This document shows, piece after piece, positions 17,855 through 26,515 of a DNA stretch of 55,784 nt. Below the pieces are notes generated by a model. That model searched no databases. It was not told the origin of the DNA and worked only from the letters and a program-made list of their open reading frames with translations. Location of the stretch: positions 1 through 55,784 of the forward strand of contig NZ_QHJG01000029.1 of assembly GCF_003184185.1 (NCBI RefSeq). The letters run 5' to 3'. Origin of the DNA: Legionella qingyii. GTDB taxonomy: Bacteria > Pseudomonadota > Gammaproteobacteria > Legionellales > Legionellaceae. Within the stretch, counting starts at the first letter, position 1. Each line of letters opens with the position of its first letter. The position numbers and the translations under genes are program-made.

Positions 17855-19303
17855 ATGAAATTAGTGTCGAAACTTGTATTGCTTAATCTGCTTTGTTTTA
17901 CGGTGTTTCCTGCCATAGCAGATGAGGCAACCGATTCATATAATCAGCAACAAACAGCTACTAATATGCAAAAATTAGTAGAATACTTCAAAAATCTTGG
18001 TGATTATTTAGGTTACAATGTAATGCAAGAACCTACGCAAGGCAATCAAAACTACTCAATAAGCTATTCGCTCATCAATTTAACAACCTCACAACTCGCT
18101 CAAGCCTATCAGTTTTACACTTTATTAGGTTCTATTCCAGTAAATACGTTTACTGCAAGTGGCAATGCAGGGGGAGGTGGAGGAACAAATACAGGAAATG
18201 CAGGCAACCCCTATGCTCAGTTTCTGCCTAGTGAAAGCACTGCCACATCAACTCTTAACCCTAGTGCATCAATCCTTAACCCCCTGGCAAATAATGCTTT
18301 TCCCAGTTACAGTTCAACTTCATCTTCCGGACAAGTTAGTGTAACTGAGTTAATAGACCAAAAAACCTATCAACAAGATCCAGTAAGTCAAGCGGTATTA
18401 AATATTTTGGGAACTCCTGACTATACGTACTGTATGGATTATAAGAATGCACAAATTTTTGATGGAAAGTGCTCCTTCCTCTATGAAACCCTGGTACCCA
18501 CGAACGTGGTAGGAGAAATTCCCGATGCGACTACTTTTTTCAGCCCCAATTACCTCCAACAATTCTTAAACCATCTTAATAGTAATGCTTTAACTGGACC
18601 ATTAATGTATTCAAGTCAAGACCTTGGAAGTACTCAGGCCACCAGTAATGTAGCAAAAAATGGCTTAACTGCACAAAATCAAGAACAACTTGCAGCGAAT
18701 TTCATTCGTTACGTTACAGGAGGCGTAATTCCCATTGCATTACCCAAATGGAAAGATTATGACACGTTATACGGTAGGACCCTTCTTAAATCGACTACCG
18801 GCACCCCCTCAACCCCACAAATGCAAGCAACGCAAACACTTGCTAAATATCTTGCAAGCCTACGCACCTATGCAGCGCAAAACTCTGTAGGAATAAGCAA
18901 CCTTTATTACATCATGTCAAAAAGAATGCCTCAAACTCCGCCTAATCAGCAGAGCGGGAGCCCAACGAGCCAAGCACTGAATGAATTTAATATGGCAACA
19001 TGGAGATTATATAATACTACCAGTGCAGGCAGTACTGATACAGCTGGAACTGGTACTGGTGGGGCTGGTGGGACCACTGGTACGGGTGGTACAGAAACGA
19101 AAAATACCGCATGGATCAATAGCCTGAATAACGCACCACCGGCTGTAGTAGAAAAAGAAATTGCCATACTGCTTGCCGAGATCAATTATCAGCTTTATTT
19201 AGATCGTCAAATCCATGAGCGCTTATTAATGACTAACAGCATCTTGTTATTACAAAGTGTTCGTACAGGTGCCCCCTCAACTGATTTTACTGCAGCACAA
19301 TAA
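17855..19303 (+). CDS. icmX: Dot/Icm protein IcmX
   Basis: Periplasmic Dot/Icm protein, partly secreted by L. pneumophila, needed for pore formation. The 482-residue product has a Sec signal (LVLLNLLCFTVFPAIA before DEATDS). Two low-complexity Gly/Thr/Asn/Ser-rich stretches, near residues 105-120 and 390-412 (for example GTGTGGAGGTTGTGG), interrupt the conserved parts and may explain its being slightly longer than the L. pneumophila protein. The conserved C-terminal helix includes KEIAILLAEINYQLYLDRQ. It starts directly after icmW. Confidence 0.95.
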   Translation: MKLVSKLVLLNLLCFTVFPAIADEATDSYNQQQTATNMQKLVEYFKNLGDYLGYNVMQEPTQGNQNYSISYSLINLTTSQLAQAYQFYTLLGSIPVNTFTASGNAGGGGGTNTGNAGNPYAQFLPSESTATSTLNPSASILNPLANNAFPSYSSTSSSGQVSVTELIDQKTYQQDPVSQAVLNILGTPDYTYCMDYKNAQIFDGKCSFLYETLVPTNVVGEIPDATTFFSPNYLQQFLNHLNSNALTGPLMYSSQDLGSTQATSNVAKNGLTAQNQEQLAANFIRYVTGGVIPIALPKWKDYDTLYGRTLLKSTTGTPSTPQMQATQTLAKYLASLRTYAAQNSVGISNLYYIMSKRMPQTPPNQQSGSPTSQALNEFNMATWRLYNTTSAGSTDTAGTGTGGAGGTTGTGGTETKNTAWINSLNNAPPAVVEKEIAILLAEINYQLYLDRQIHERLLMTNSILLLQSVRTGAPSTDFTAAQ

Positions 19304-19317
19304 CCGTCGTTAAATTT

Positions 19318-19345
19318 CGGGGTGAAAGAAACACCTTTCATCCCG
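19318..19345 (+). terminator. Stem-loop after icmX
   Basis: CGGGGTGAAAG and CTTTCATCCCG pair over eleven positions with one G-T, around a six-base loop, fifteen bases after the icmX stop. No T-run follows, so it could be an RNA-stabilising hairpin rather than an intrinsic terminator. Confidence 0.5.
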
Positions 19346-19678
19346 ACCACAAACTCTTGGTAGCTTAATCACTACATCATAAAGTTCACCATAATTTTCA
19401 GACTAGATTTTTATAAATAAGCTACCATCAAATCATTTTTAAAAAACATGGTGCAAAAAATGATGCATATGATATGATTTCACTCACATTGAAACCTCTA
19501 GTTTTTAAGAAAACTTAAGGCTTGATATTTTCTAAACTCAAGTAAAAACGTCTTGTTTTTCAATGATTAAGACCGACACATGGAACACATGTACATAATT
19601 AAGTTCAGAAAATCACGATGTATCTCGCCTATATGAAATATCAAATCTTAACAAATTAACCTTAATCAACGAGCCAAT
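19346..19678. other. AT-rich gap before the P-type ATPase
   Basis: About 330 bases with no supportable gene. It must hold the promoter of the ATPase gene, but I find no convincing -35/-10 pair, operator or repeat. Confidence 0.4.
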
Positions 19679-22243
19679 ATGTCCAAATTTAAAACCTATA
19701 CTTTTTATGTCGACGGAATGACCTGTATCAGCTGTAGTAAAACTCTTGAGAACTACTTAAAAGAAAAACTCGAGGGCAGATTCAAAGGGTTCCATGTAGA
19801 TGTCACCACACCTGATCCTAAAAGGGCAATAATTACTCTAGAGGAAGATCAAGAACATGATGACCCATATGAAGTATGGACCGAAGTAAAAGGCTATATC
19901 GATGAACTATTTAGTTGTAGAGAATTTGGATATCGACCAATAAATGAAGAACCCAGCGAAGAGGCTCAAGTAAAAAATCAGCAACCCAATAATTTGGAGA
20001 AAGCCAAAAGCTTTTTTACATCGCATTGGTTTCTTGGTGGGGTTGGGTGTGTATCAGGGCTTGTCGTGCTCATCATTTGCCTCGCAACGAGTGGGCTTCC
20101 ATTAGCAGTGATGGGTTCACTTGCTGTTTTTAGTACTTTATTAACTTTAATCTTAGGCGCAAATTCCTATTACGACGCCTGGATCAAACTAACCAAGGCT
20201 AAAACGTTAACTATGGATAGCTTATTTGCGCTCAGTACCGCCTCCATATTAGTCGTATCCTTTGCCTCGCTATTTGTCCCCTGGCTTCCCATGATGTTTG
20301 AAGCCGGTTTGCTTATTTATGGTTTTAGACATATAGGAATTGCCATAGAAGAAACCATTAAAGAAAAAATTGGTACAGCAAAATTCCAGGACAGAGCCCC
20401 AAAATCAGTGAGAAAAAAAGCTAATCAAGATTTTGATGAAATTAAAATAGATAAGATCAATGTAAATGATGTAATTATTGTATATCCGGGTGAAATTATT
20501 CCTCTTGATGGCATTTGCGAGGATGAAAGCCTTATTTACAAGACAATTGACACAGGAGCAATCCTACCACAATATTTTCCTCCGCATACTGAAGTACTCG
20601 CCGGCATGCGCCTAGCCGACAATGAAAAACCGTTAGCAATACGTGTTACGAAAATACAAAGCGAATCGTACTTGGCTCGACTCGACAAAGCAATAGAAAT
20701 ATCCGCATTGGAAAAAGCACCTATTGAAATAAAAACAGGGCAATTACTCACGTATTTTATCCCAGCCGTAATTGCACTGGCAGCGGCTTCTGGCGTAATT
20801 ATTGGAGTTTTTTTTCCTGCAGCCGTGGCAATTCAATGTGCTGTGTCTGTTTTAGTAAGTGCATGTCCTTGTACTTTAGGGTTGATTACGCCTCTAGCAG
20901 TAAAAACTGGGATGCATAAAGCAGCAGAGCATGGGGTACAATTTAAAAGTGCCAAAATACTACAGCAAGCAGAACAAATAGACACCGTAATTTTTGATTT
21001 GAATGGTACCCTGACTACTGGAGTCCCTAGTGTAAGAGAACTGTATTTGTTTGAAGAAAGTAACCTTTCAGAAATAGAATTTCTTTCCTATTGTGCTGCC
21101 CTTGAAAAGGAATCAAGTCATCCTATAGGGAAGGCCATTTATTCTTTTGCAAATCAAGTCGAGATTAAAAACGTTGAAGCAAATTTGTTGGATCATACTC
21201 ATCATTCTGGAATTTCTGGGATGATAAAAAATAAAGACTATGTCATTGGCAGCATGACTGTAATGAAGGAAAAAGGAATTGAAATCCCACTCAATTTCAA
21301 GCACCCCAACTTACAAGCAGGTGATCAAATAGTCTATGTAGCACGTAATAAAGTGGCAATAGGATTTCTGGTCATAACAGATCCCCTGCGGGATGATGCG
21401 TACTGCACTATTAGAGCATTAAAAGCAATAGGAAAAAAAATCTGTTTATGCACTGGAGCAGATGAAGAAACGGCTCATCGTTATGCTCAAGCACTGGGCA
21501 TTGAAACAGTTTACGCCAACTGTGTTGCAAGCTCTCTTAAAAGAAACGAAAATCATCTATCAAAAACATCCCATATTAAAGCCCTAAGACGCAAAGGTCA
21601 TAAGGTAGCCATGATAGGAGATGCTGGGAATGATACTCCTGCAATTACAGCCAGCGACTTAGGTATCGCGGTGGTTTCCGATGGTAGTGATATCTTAACC
21701 CAACAAGCAGCCGGTATTGTAATTCATAATGGAGCATTATTATCTATCGCCTCGGCTTTTGCTGTCTCCAAACAAACCGTGTCCAATATAAATCAAAATC
21801 TGGTGATGAGCCTGATTTACAATCTTGGATCAATCCTGGTTTCAGGAGGATTATTGGTTGCTATAGGATTAACTCTTAATCCTGTCGTCGGTGTTGCATT
21901 AATGATCTTCCAAGCGTGCATGATTTTAATGAATGTTTATCGCTTTAAACAACAACCACTGGAACATTTACAACAAGAGAAAAAACAATATCAGGAAGCA
22001 AGTTCTCCGAGAGAGTCCTCTCATGCAAAAATGAACAAATACAAATCTGAAAATTCAAAAGACTGTCTTTGTGACCAAGAGCCAACCCATGTTAAACCTG
22101 CAAATGCGCCAGCCCCCTCCTTTTGGAGTTATTGCATGCCTAATGGGTCTTCAACTAAAGAAGAGGAGGAAGAGCTTCTTTTACTTAGGAATATTAAGAA
22201 TGAATCTATTATGAATAGTGCAAACTGTTCCTTTAAGTACTAA
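19679..22243 (+). CDS. P1B-type (heavy-metal) ATPase with altered catalytic motifs
   Basis: An 854-residue P-type ATPase of the metal-transport class. An N-terminal HMA domain carries MTCISC (Cys16, Cys19); membrane segments follow near 118-165 and 185-215, and the transmembrane metal motif CPC is at 396-398. The HP motif (HP at 481-482) is intact. Several invariant motifs are changed: the actuator TGE reads TGA (292-294), DKTGT reads DLNGT (440-444), the TGD region reads CTGADEE, and GDGxND reads GDAGND (647-652). The aspartate acceptor D440 remains. A long hydrophilic tail (about 760-854) adds extra cysteines and an acidic cluster. It is downstream of icmX, separated by a hairpin. The usual role would be Cu+ or similar export; loss of the TGE glutamate suggests an altered or regulatory role. 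Confidence 0.85.
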   Translation: MSKFKTYTFYVDGMTCISCSKTLENYLKEKLEGRFKGFHVDVTTPDPKRAIITLEEDQEHDDPYEVWTEVKGYIDELFSCREFGYRPINEEPSEEAQVKNQQPNNLEKAKSFFTSHWFLGGVGCVSGLVVLIICLATSGLPLAVMGSLAVFSTLLTLILGANSYYDAWIKLTKAKTLTMDSLFALSTASILVVSFASLFVPWLPMMFEAGLLIYGFRHIGIAIEETIKEKIGTAKFQDRAPKSVRKKANQDFDEIKIDKINVNDVIIVYPGEIIPLDGICEDESLIYKTIDTGAILPQYFPPHTEVLAGMRLADNEKPLAIRVTKIQSESYLARLDKAIEISALEKAPIEIKTGQLLTYFIPAVIALAAASGVIIGVFFPAAVAIQCAVSVLVSACPCTLGLITPLAVKTGMHKAAEHGVQFKSAKILQQAEQIDTVIFDLNGTLTTGVPSVRELYLFEESNLSEIEFLSYCAALEKESSHPIGKAIYSFANQVEIKNVEANLLDHTHHSGISGMIKNKDYVIGSMTVMKEKGIEIPLNFKHPNLQAGDQIVYVARNKVAIGFLVITDPLRDDAYCTIRALKAIGKKICLCTGADEETAHRYAQALGIETVYANCVASSLKRNENHLSKTSHIKALRRKGHKVAMIGDAGNDTPAITASDLGIAVVSDGSDILTQQAAGIVIHNGALLSIASAFAVSKQTVSNINQNLVMSLIYNLGSILVSGGLLVAIGLTLNPVVGVALMIFQACMILMNVYRFKQQPLEHLQQEKKQYQEASSPRESSHAKMNKYKSENSKDCLCDQEPTHVKPANAPAPSFWSYCMPNGSSTKEEEEELLLLRNIKNESIMNSANCSFKY

Positions 22244-22442
22244 ATCAGAGTCCAGATTTACCCACGTGAGAATCGCTCACGAGAATATTGCCATCCTAAA
22301 CGCAGAGAGGGGACTCAGTAACTGTTTTGACATTAGAATAAAAATACAATGTTCAAAGCAGGAGCTCCCTCGTCGTAAATTCCTTTGGCATAGGCGTTAA
22401 GTTTTGCCGCGCGGCATGCAGACAACAAGAAAGTCAGCTCAA

Positions 22443-23477
22443 TTAGTCTGTTGATTTATATCCATCTAAAATAATTGATAGCTTCTCCATCACCTCATCG
22501 ACAGGAATCAGTTGCATGGGTTCGTCACCATGCACATGCAGCCCCCAAACATCTTCGATGCGTTTACTACCTAAAATTTTTTCTGCCGCTTCAGGATAAT
22601 GATTCACAACCAAATGTTGAAAAAGATAAGGCCCCGAAATAAGGGGGTTAGTCACCGCATGTAATGCAATAACTGGAGTATTTACAGCAGTAGCCATATG
22701 TGAAGGCCCTGTATCAGGACAAAGAACAACTGTTGCTTTACTGATAAGCGCCAATAATTGCTTGGGTTTCGTTTTGCCAACGAGATTAATTGCAGGAATA
22801 ACTTGGGTAATTTGGTCCGCCAAGTGCTTATCAAAATCAATTGGCCCACCTGTTATGATCACCTGTACATTCCATTTTTCCCTAGCCCTTCGCAACACGT
22901 CAATATAACGAGCCACAGGCCAACTTCGTTCCGGTTTACTTGCAGCGGGATTAACCACCAAAATCGGACCTTGCTTTGGTAAATGTTGTTCTGCCCATTC
23001 ATAATCTGCAGAAGTAATAGGTAAATCCCAGCGAATAACCCGCTCCTTTATTCCTAAAGATTGAGCAAACTTCAAGAACCCATCTAAGGTGTGCTCTAAA
23101 CCTGGTGTTATTCGTTCATTTACAAATAAGCCATGAGCATCATTCGCTCGATGCTCATCATAGCCAATTTTTCGTTTCGCTTTGATAAAAGGATAGAGTA
23201 AATTCGTCCTTAGACTCGCTTGCGGGGCTAATAATACATCAAAGGTACGTCCTTTCATTTGCTTTTTAAAGCGCCAATAATCTGCAATATTGTTCGGTTT
23301 ATCAATTAAAATAAATTCTACTCCATCCATCCCCTCTACCAAATCAAAAGCAGGTTTGGAAATAATCCAAGTCAACTTTGCTTGCGGTAGATTCGCTTGC
23401 AAGGTTCTAATGAGTGGCACCGCCATTAGAACATCGCCTAGTGCAGATAATCGTACAATACAAATGGATTTAATCAT
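22443..23477 (-). CDS. Glycosyltransferase family 9 (heptosyltransferase-like)
   Basis: A GT-B-fold sugar transferase of the heptosyltransferase family, likely acting on lipopolysaccharide at the cytoplasmic face of the inner membrane. The N-terminus IVRLSALGDVLMAVPLIRTL and the C-terminal nucleotide-sugar site (CPDTGPSHMATA) are clear. The ATG at 23477 gives 344 residues; the longer frame to 23501 adds eight residues overlapping the upstream zinc-finger gene. As chosen, the start overlaps that gene by eight bases. Which sugar and acceptor are used cannot be told from sequence. Confidence 0.87.
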   Translation of the reverse strand: MIKSICIVRLSALGDVLMAVPLIRTLQANLPQAKLTWIISKPAFDLVEGMDGVEFILIDKPNNIADYWRFKKQMKGRTFDVLLAPQASLRTNLLYPFIKAKRKIGYDEHRANDAHGLFVNERITPGLEHTLDGFLKFAQSLGIKERVIRWDLPITSADYEWAEQHLPKQGPILVVNPAASKPERSWPVARYIDVLRRAREKWNVQVIITGGPIDFDKHLADQITQVIPAINLVGKTKPKQLLALISKATVVLCPDTGPSHMATAVNTPVIALHAVTNPLISGPYLFQHLVVNHYPEAAEKILGSKRIEDVWGLHVHGDEPMQLIPVDEVMEKLSIILDGYKSTD

Positions 23478-23664
23478 TCTGTAAAACAAACCGGGAACCA
23501 CAATAAGGGCAAACCTCTACGCCAGTTTTTTCAATTGGCAAATAAACCTTTGGATGAGCGTTCCATAATATCATATCTTTTGTCGGACAGCTCAGAGGTA
23601 ATTCATTACGATGCACTACGTAATTTTTTTTCGTACTTGCTGGTTCTTTTTTAGCTTTTAACAT
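23470..23664 (-). CDS. Zinc-finger domain protein (zf-CHCC type)
   Basis: A 64-residue protein with the CHCC zinc-finger pattern: C30 (LSCPTKD), a histidine in NAHPKVYL, and the pair CPYCG near residues 52-55. The domain is also found in the NDUFS6 subunit of respiratory complex I, and in bacteria it is commonly a small stand-alone gene. Its stop overlaps the start of the glycosyltransferase gene, and it lies 16 bases downstream of miaA, suggesting a miaA-zf-GT9 unit. The function is not established. Confidence 0.75.
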   Translation of the reverse strand: MLKAKKEPASTKKNYVVHRNELPLSCPTKDMILWNAHPKVYLPIEKTGVEVCPYCGSRFVLQND

Positions 23665-23680
23665 AATGTTCCTTTAACTC

Positions 23681-24619
23681 TTATTTGGTAAGATTATCTA
23701 ATATTTCCCCGATTTTCGCTATAATCTCATCGCGAAAAGCCTCATTTTGTGGATCATAAAAAAAAGCATCTCCCCAATGCCTAAGCCAAGTTAATTGGCG
23801 TTTCGCTAATTGCCGGGTAGCAGCAATACCTTTATCACGCATGATGGAGTAATCGTAATCGCCTTGAAGAAATTCAAGAGCTTGTCGATACCCTACACAA
23901 CGCATTGCAGGTAAATTCATGGTTAAATGCCATTTTTGCTTTAACTGCTTTACTTCCTCAATAAAGCCTTCGGCTAACATATGATCAAAGCGTTGTGCAA
24001 TACGTTCATGCAGCCACGCCCTTTGCTCTGGAAAGAGAATAAAATTTACAAAATGATGTTCTGGCTTTTCCTTATCCTGCTCAAGAAAAGCAGATAAGGT
24101 TTTACCTGTCACATAATATACTTCCAGTGCACGTTGAATTCGTTGTGCATCATGCGCATGGATTCGTGCAGCAGATTCAGAATCAATGCCTACTAACTTC
24201 TGATGGAGAACAGGCCAACCATATAAAGCGGCTTCATCTTCCAATTGCTGGCGTATAACCGGATTAGCTTCGGGTAAAGTTGATAGGCCCTTTTGTAATG
24301 CATTAAAATACATCATAGTCCCCCCTACAAGTAAAGGGATTTTGCCTCGCTTGTCAATCTCATCACATAAAGCTAAAGCATCAGCACAAAATTGAGCAGC
24401 AGAATAAGACTCAATGGGATCTTTAATATCAATTAAATGATGTGGTGCAATTCGTAACTCTTGGGGTGTGGGTTTGGCTGTTCCGATATTCATATCCCGA
24501 TAGATCATTGCAGAATCGACACTAATAAGTTCAAAAGGATATCGTGTAACTAATTCACAAGCTAAAGCCGTTTTGCCGGAGGCAGTCGGTCCCATCAAAC
24601 AAAAAACTAATTTACCCAT
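23681..24619 (-). CDS. miaA: tRNA dimethylallyltransferase MiaA
   Basis: Transfers a dimethylallyl group to N6 of A37 in tRNAs that read codons starting with U. It has the P-loop GPTASGKTALA at the N-terminus, SVDSAMIYRDMNIGTAKP, and LVGGTMMYFNALQKGLS, plus the C-terminal RQLAKRQLTWLRHW. Its length of 312 residues is typical. It lies downstream of mutL on the same strand, as in many gammaproteobacteria, although a 250-base gap with a repeat separates them. Confidence 0.96.
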   Translation of the reverse strand: MGKLVFCLMGPTASGKTALACELVTRYPFELISVDSAMIYRDMNIGTAKPTPQELRIAPHHLIDIKDPIESYSAAQFCADALALCDEIDKRGKIPLLVGGTMMYFNALQKGLSTLPEANPVIRQQLEDEAALYGWPVLHQKLVGIDSESAARIHAHDAQRIQRALEVYYVTGKTLSAFLEQDKEKPEHHFVNFILFPEQRAWLHERIAQRFDHMLAEGFIEEVKQLKQKWHLTMNLPAMRCVGYRQALEFLQGDYDYSIMRDKGIAATRQLAKRQLTWLRHWGDAFFYDPQNEAFRDEIIAKIGEILDNLTK

Positions 24620-24793
24620 TCATTATCTCAATAAAAAGCAAGCGGTGGTCATATTATTAAATATGAGGAATCTCCTTACCCACTCCAGGGAGAGGGTGAG
24701 TGTTCTTTATCGTGTCATGCCCCTAATCATACCTACATCCTCCCTAACGGACTCCTTCTCTCTTATGGGCGGCTTTGTTGAAAACAATCGTAT

Positions 24794-24819
24794 GTCATTC
24801 CCGCGACGGCGGGAATCCC
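24794..24819. repeat. Short palindromic repeat (ATTCCCGC type)
   Basis: GTCATTCCCGCGACGGCGGGAATCCC forms a perfect eight-base stem (ATTCCCGC/GCGGGAAT) with a tiny loop. The same word is a widespread intergenic repeat in proteobacteria. It lies just downstream of mutL and may end its transcript. A second stock repeat word, CCACTCCAGGGAGAGGGTGAG, sits nearby at about 24680-24700. Confidence 0.6.
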
Positions 24820-24868
24820 TCCATAAAATAGGCACAATGCGATTTCTTTAATTTAATTACGCCTCAAA

Positions 24869-26515
24869 CTATGCATCTACAATTTTTTTACAATCTTCAT
24901 TTGTTAATACTTTAAATAATCCTGACCGCTGATTGTTCTCTCTATAAATATTCAGCAACAGTTCATTTAATTCCATTTTTTCCTCAACACTTAAAAGTCT
25001 GGGATCAAATATTTGCGCTCGATTCATCAAATCAAGCAATACATTCTGATTAATTACATCACAAGCAGCAACAGAGTCCAAGAATAACCGTAAATCTAAA
25101 TAGGGCATACAAAGTGGTATGCTACGAATGAGTACTTCATTAGCTCCCGTCCACTCAAGATTTATACCTAACGGCTTGAGGCCCTCTACTAACTCCATAG
25201 TTCTACTTTGGTGCTTTTTCGGAAAAGAATAACGAATTGGTACTAATAAAGGTCTACTTGCGAAAGGGAAGCACAACTGAGGTATTTGTTCCTGCATTCG
25301 ACACTGGTACAAAGTCACAATATCAACAACATAAGGTAGTTGATTTATGAATACTAAAATGTATCTGCTATTTAAAATGACCCAAGATAACTCTGTTTCA
25401 AAATTATAAATGCTTTTACTTGGCGTCGCCAATTTGGGATAAGGTTCATAAATCATTTGAGTTTGATTTTGATGCTGCTGTTCGCTTAAAACATATGACA
25501 CTTCTTCACTTGTTTCTTTTTTAGACTTCAATGCCGCTGTCAATTGTGAGGTAAAAAAATCAAACACTAAACGTGGCTGCTGAAAGCGGACTTCGTGCTT
25601 GGTGGGATGCACATTTACATCGACCTCTTCATGATTGATCATTAGATACAATACGCATGCAGGAAAGCGACCAGGATATAATAAACCATCATACGCTTGC
25701 TTTAGCGCCTGGTGAATTAGCTTGTCTTTTACCATCCGCTGATTAATATAAACCCACAATCGATCATTCTGACTGCGCTGAAAATTAGAGTTACTTATCC
25801 AGCCGCAGAGTTTCATGGCCCCATGTTCCACATCAAGATAAATTGATTCTTTAACAAAAGCACTGCCAAATATACGGCTTATGCGTGTTAAACGGGTTTG
25901 TTCATTGGTTGCAGCTGGAAGCGCTAAAACCTGTTTTCCATTATGTTTTAGCGTAAGCGCAATGCCTGGAGCACTTAAAGCAAAGCGTTTTACCGTGGTT
26001 TCTATCGCTTGAAACTCCACTTTTTCGCTTTTTAAAAATCGTTTTCGTACAGGTGCATTAAAGAATAGATCAACAACATCCACCGTAGTTCCTACACTAC
26101 GAGCACAGGGAGTAATAGATCGCTCGACACCATGTATTCGTAGCATTGCTGCTGCCTCTTGGTGTTCAGGTCTTGAACTGATTGTGACTTTTGCTATAGA
26201 GGCAATACTGGCTAATGCTTCACCACGAAATCCCATACTATCAATTGAATATAAGTCATCAAGGGTGCTGATTTTGCTGGTCGCATGTGCAGCAATTGCC
26301 AATGGCAAATCTTCTGCCACAATACCCATTCCATTATCGCTGATCTTGATTTGATTGAGACCACCATAGCCTATTTCGATGGTAATCGCATCTGCGCCTG
26401 CATCAAAAGAATTTTCCAGTAACTCTTTTACTACTGACGCAGGTCGCTCTATTACTTCTCCCGCAGCAATTTGATTTGCTATGAGCGGCGGTAATTGTTG
26501 AATTCTTATGCCCAT
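24869..26515 (-). CDS. mutL: DNA mismatch repair protein MutL
   Basis: GHKL-type ATPase that links mismatch recognition by MutS to strand removal. N-terminal motifs are complete: ELLENSFDAGA (residues 31-41), ISDNGMGI and SMGFRGEALASI; the MutL signature also covers this last region. The linker is short and the C-terminal dimerisation domain begins near residue 375. The position of the endonuclease motif DQHAAHER seen in many MutL proteins is occupied by VVDIVTLYQ (about 397-405), so this MutL probably lacks intrinsic nuclease activity. At 548 residues it is somewhat short. Its start overlaps the end of amiB by ten bases. Confidence 0.94.
   Translation of the reverse strand: MGIRIQQLPPLIANQIAAGEVIERPASVVKELLENSFDAGADAITIEIGYGGLNQIKISDNGMGIVAEDLPLAIAAHATSKISTLDDLYSIDSMGFRGEALASIASIAKVTISSRPEHQEAAAMLRIHGVERSITPCARSVGTTVDVVDLFFNAPVRKRFLKSEKVEFQAIETTVKRFALSAPGIALTLKHNGKQVLALPAATNEQTRLTRISRIFGSAFVKESIYLDVEHGAMKLCGWISNSNFQRSQNDRLWVYINQRMVKDKLIHQALKQAYDGLLYPGRFPACVLYLMINHEEVDVNVHPTKHEVRFQQPRLVFDFFTSQLTAALKSKKETSEEVSYVLSEQQHQNQTQMIYEPYPKLATPSKSIYNFETELSWVILNSRYILVFINQLPYVVDIVTLYQCRMQEQIPQLCFPFASRPLLVPIRYSFPKKHQSRTMELVEGLKPLGINLEWTGANEVLIRSIPLCMPYLDLRLFLDSVAACDVINQNVLLDLMNRAQIFDPRLLSVEEKMELNELLLNIYRENNQRSGLFKVLTNEDCKKIVDA

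Noticed and set aside
22405..22416. TGCCGCGCGGCA palindrome in the gap 22244-22442
   Set aside because: It has no loop or T-run and no partner elsewhere; too short to call a site.
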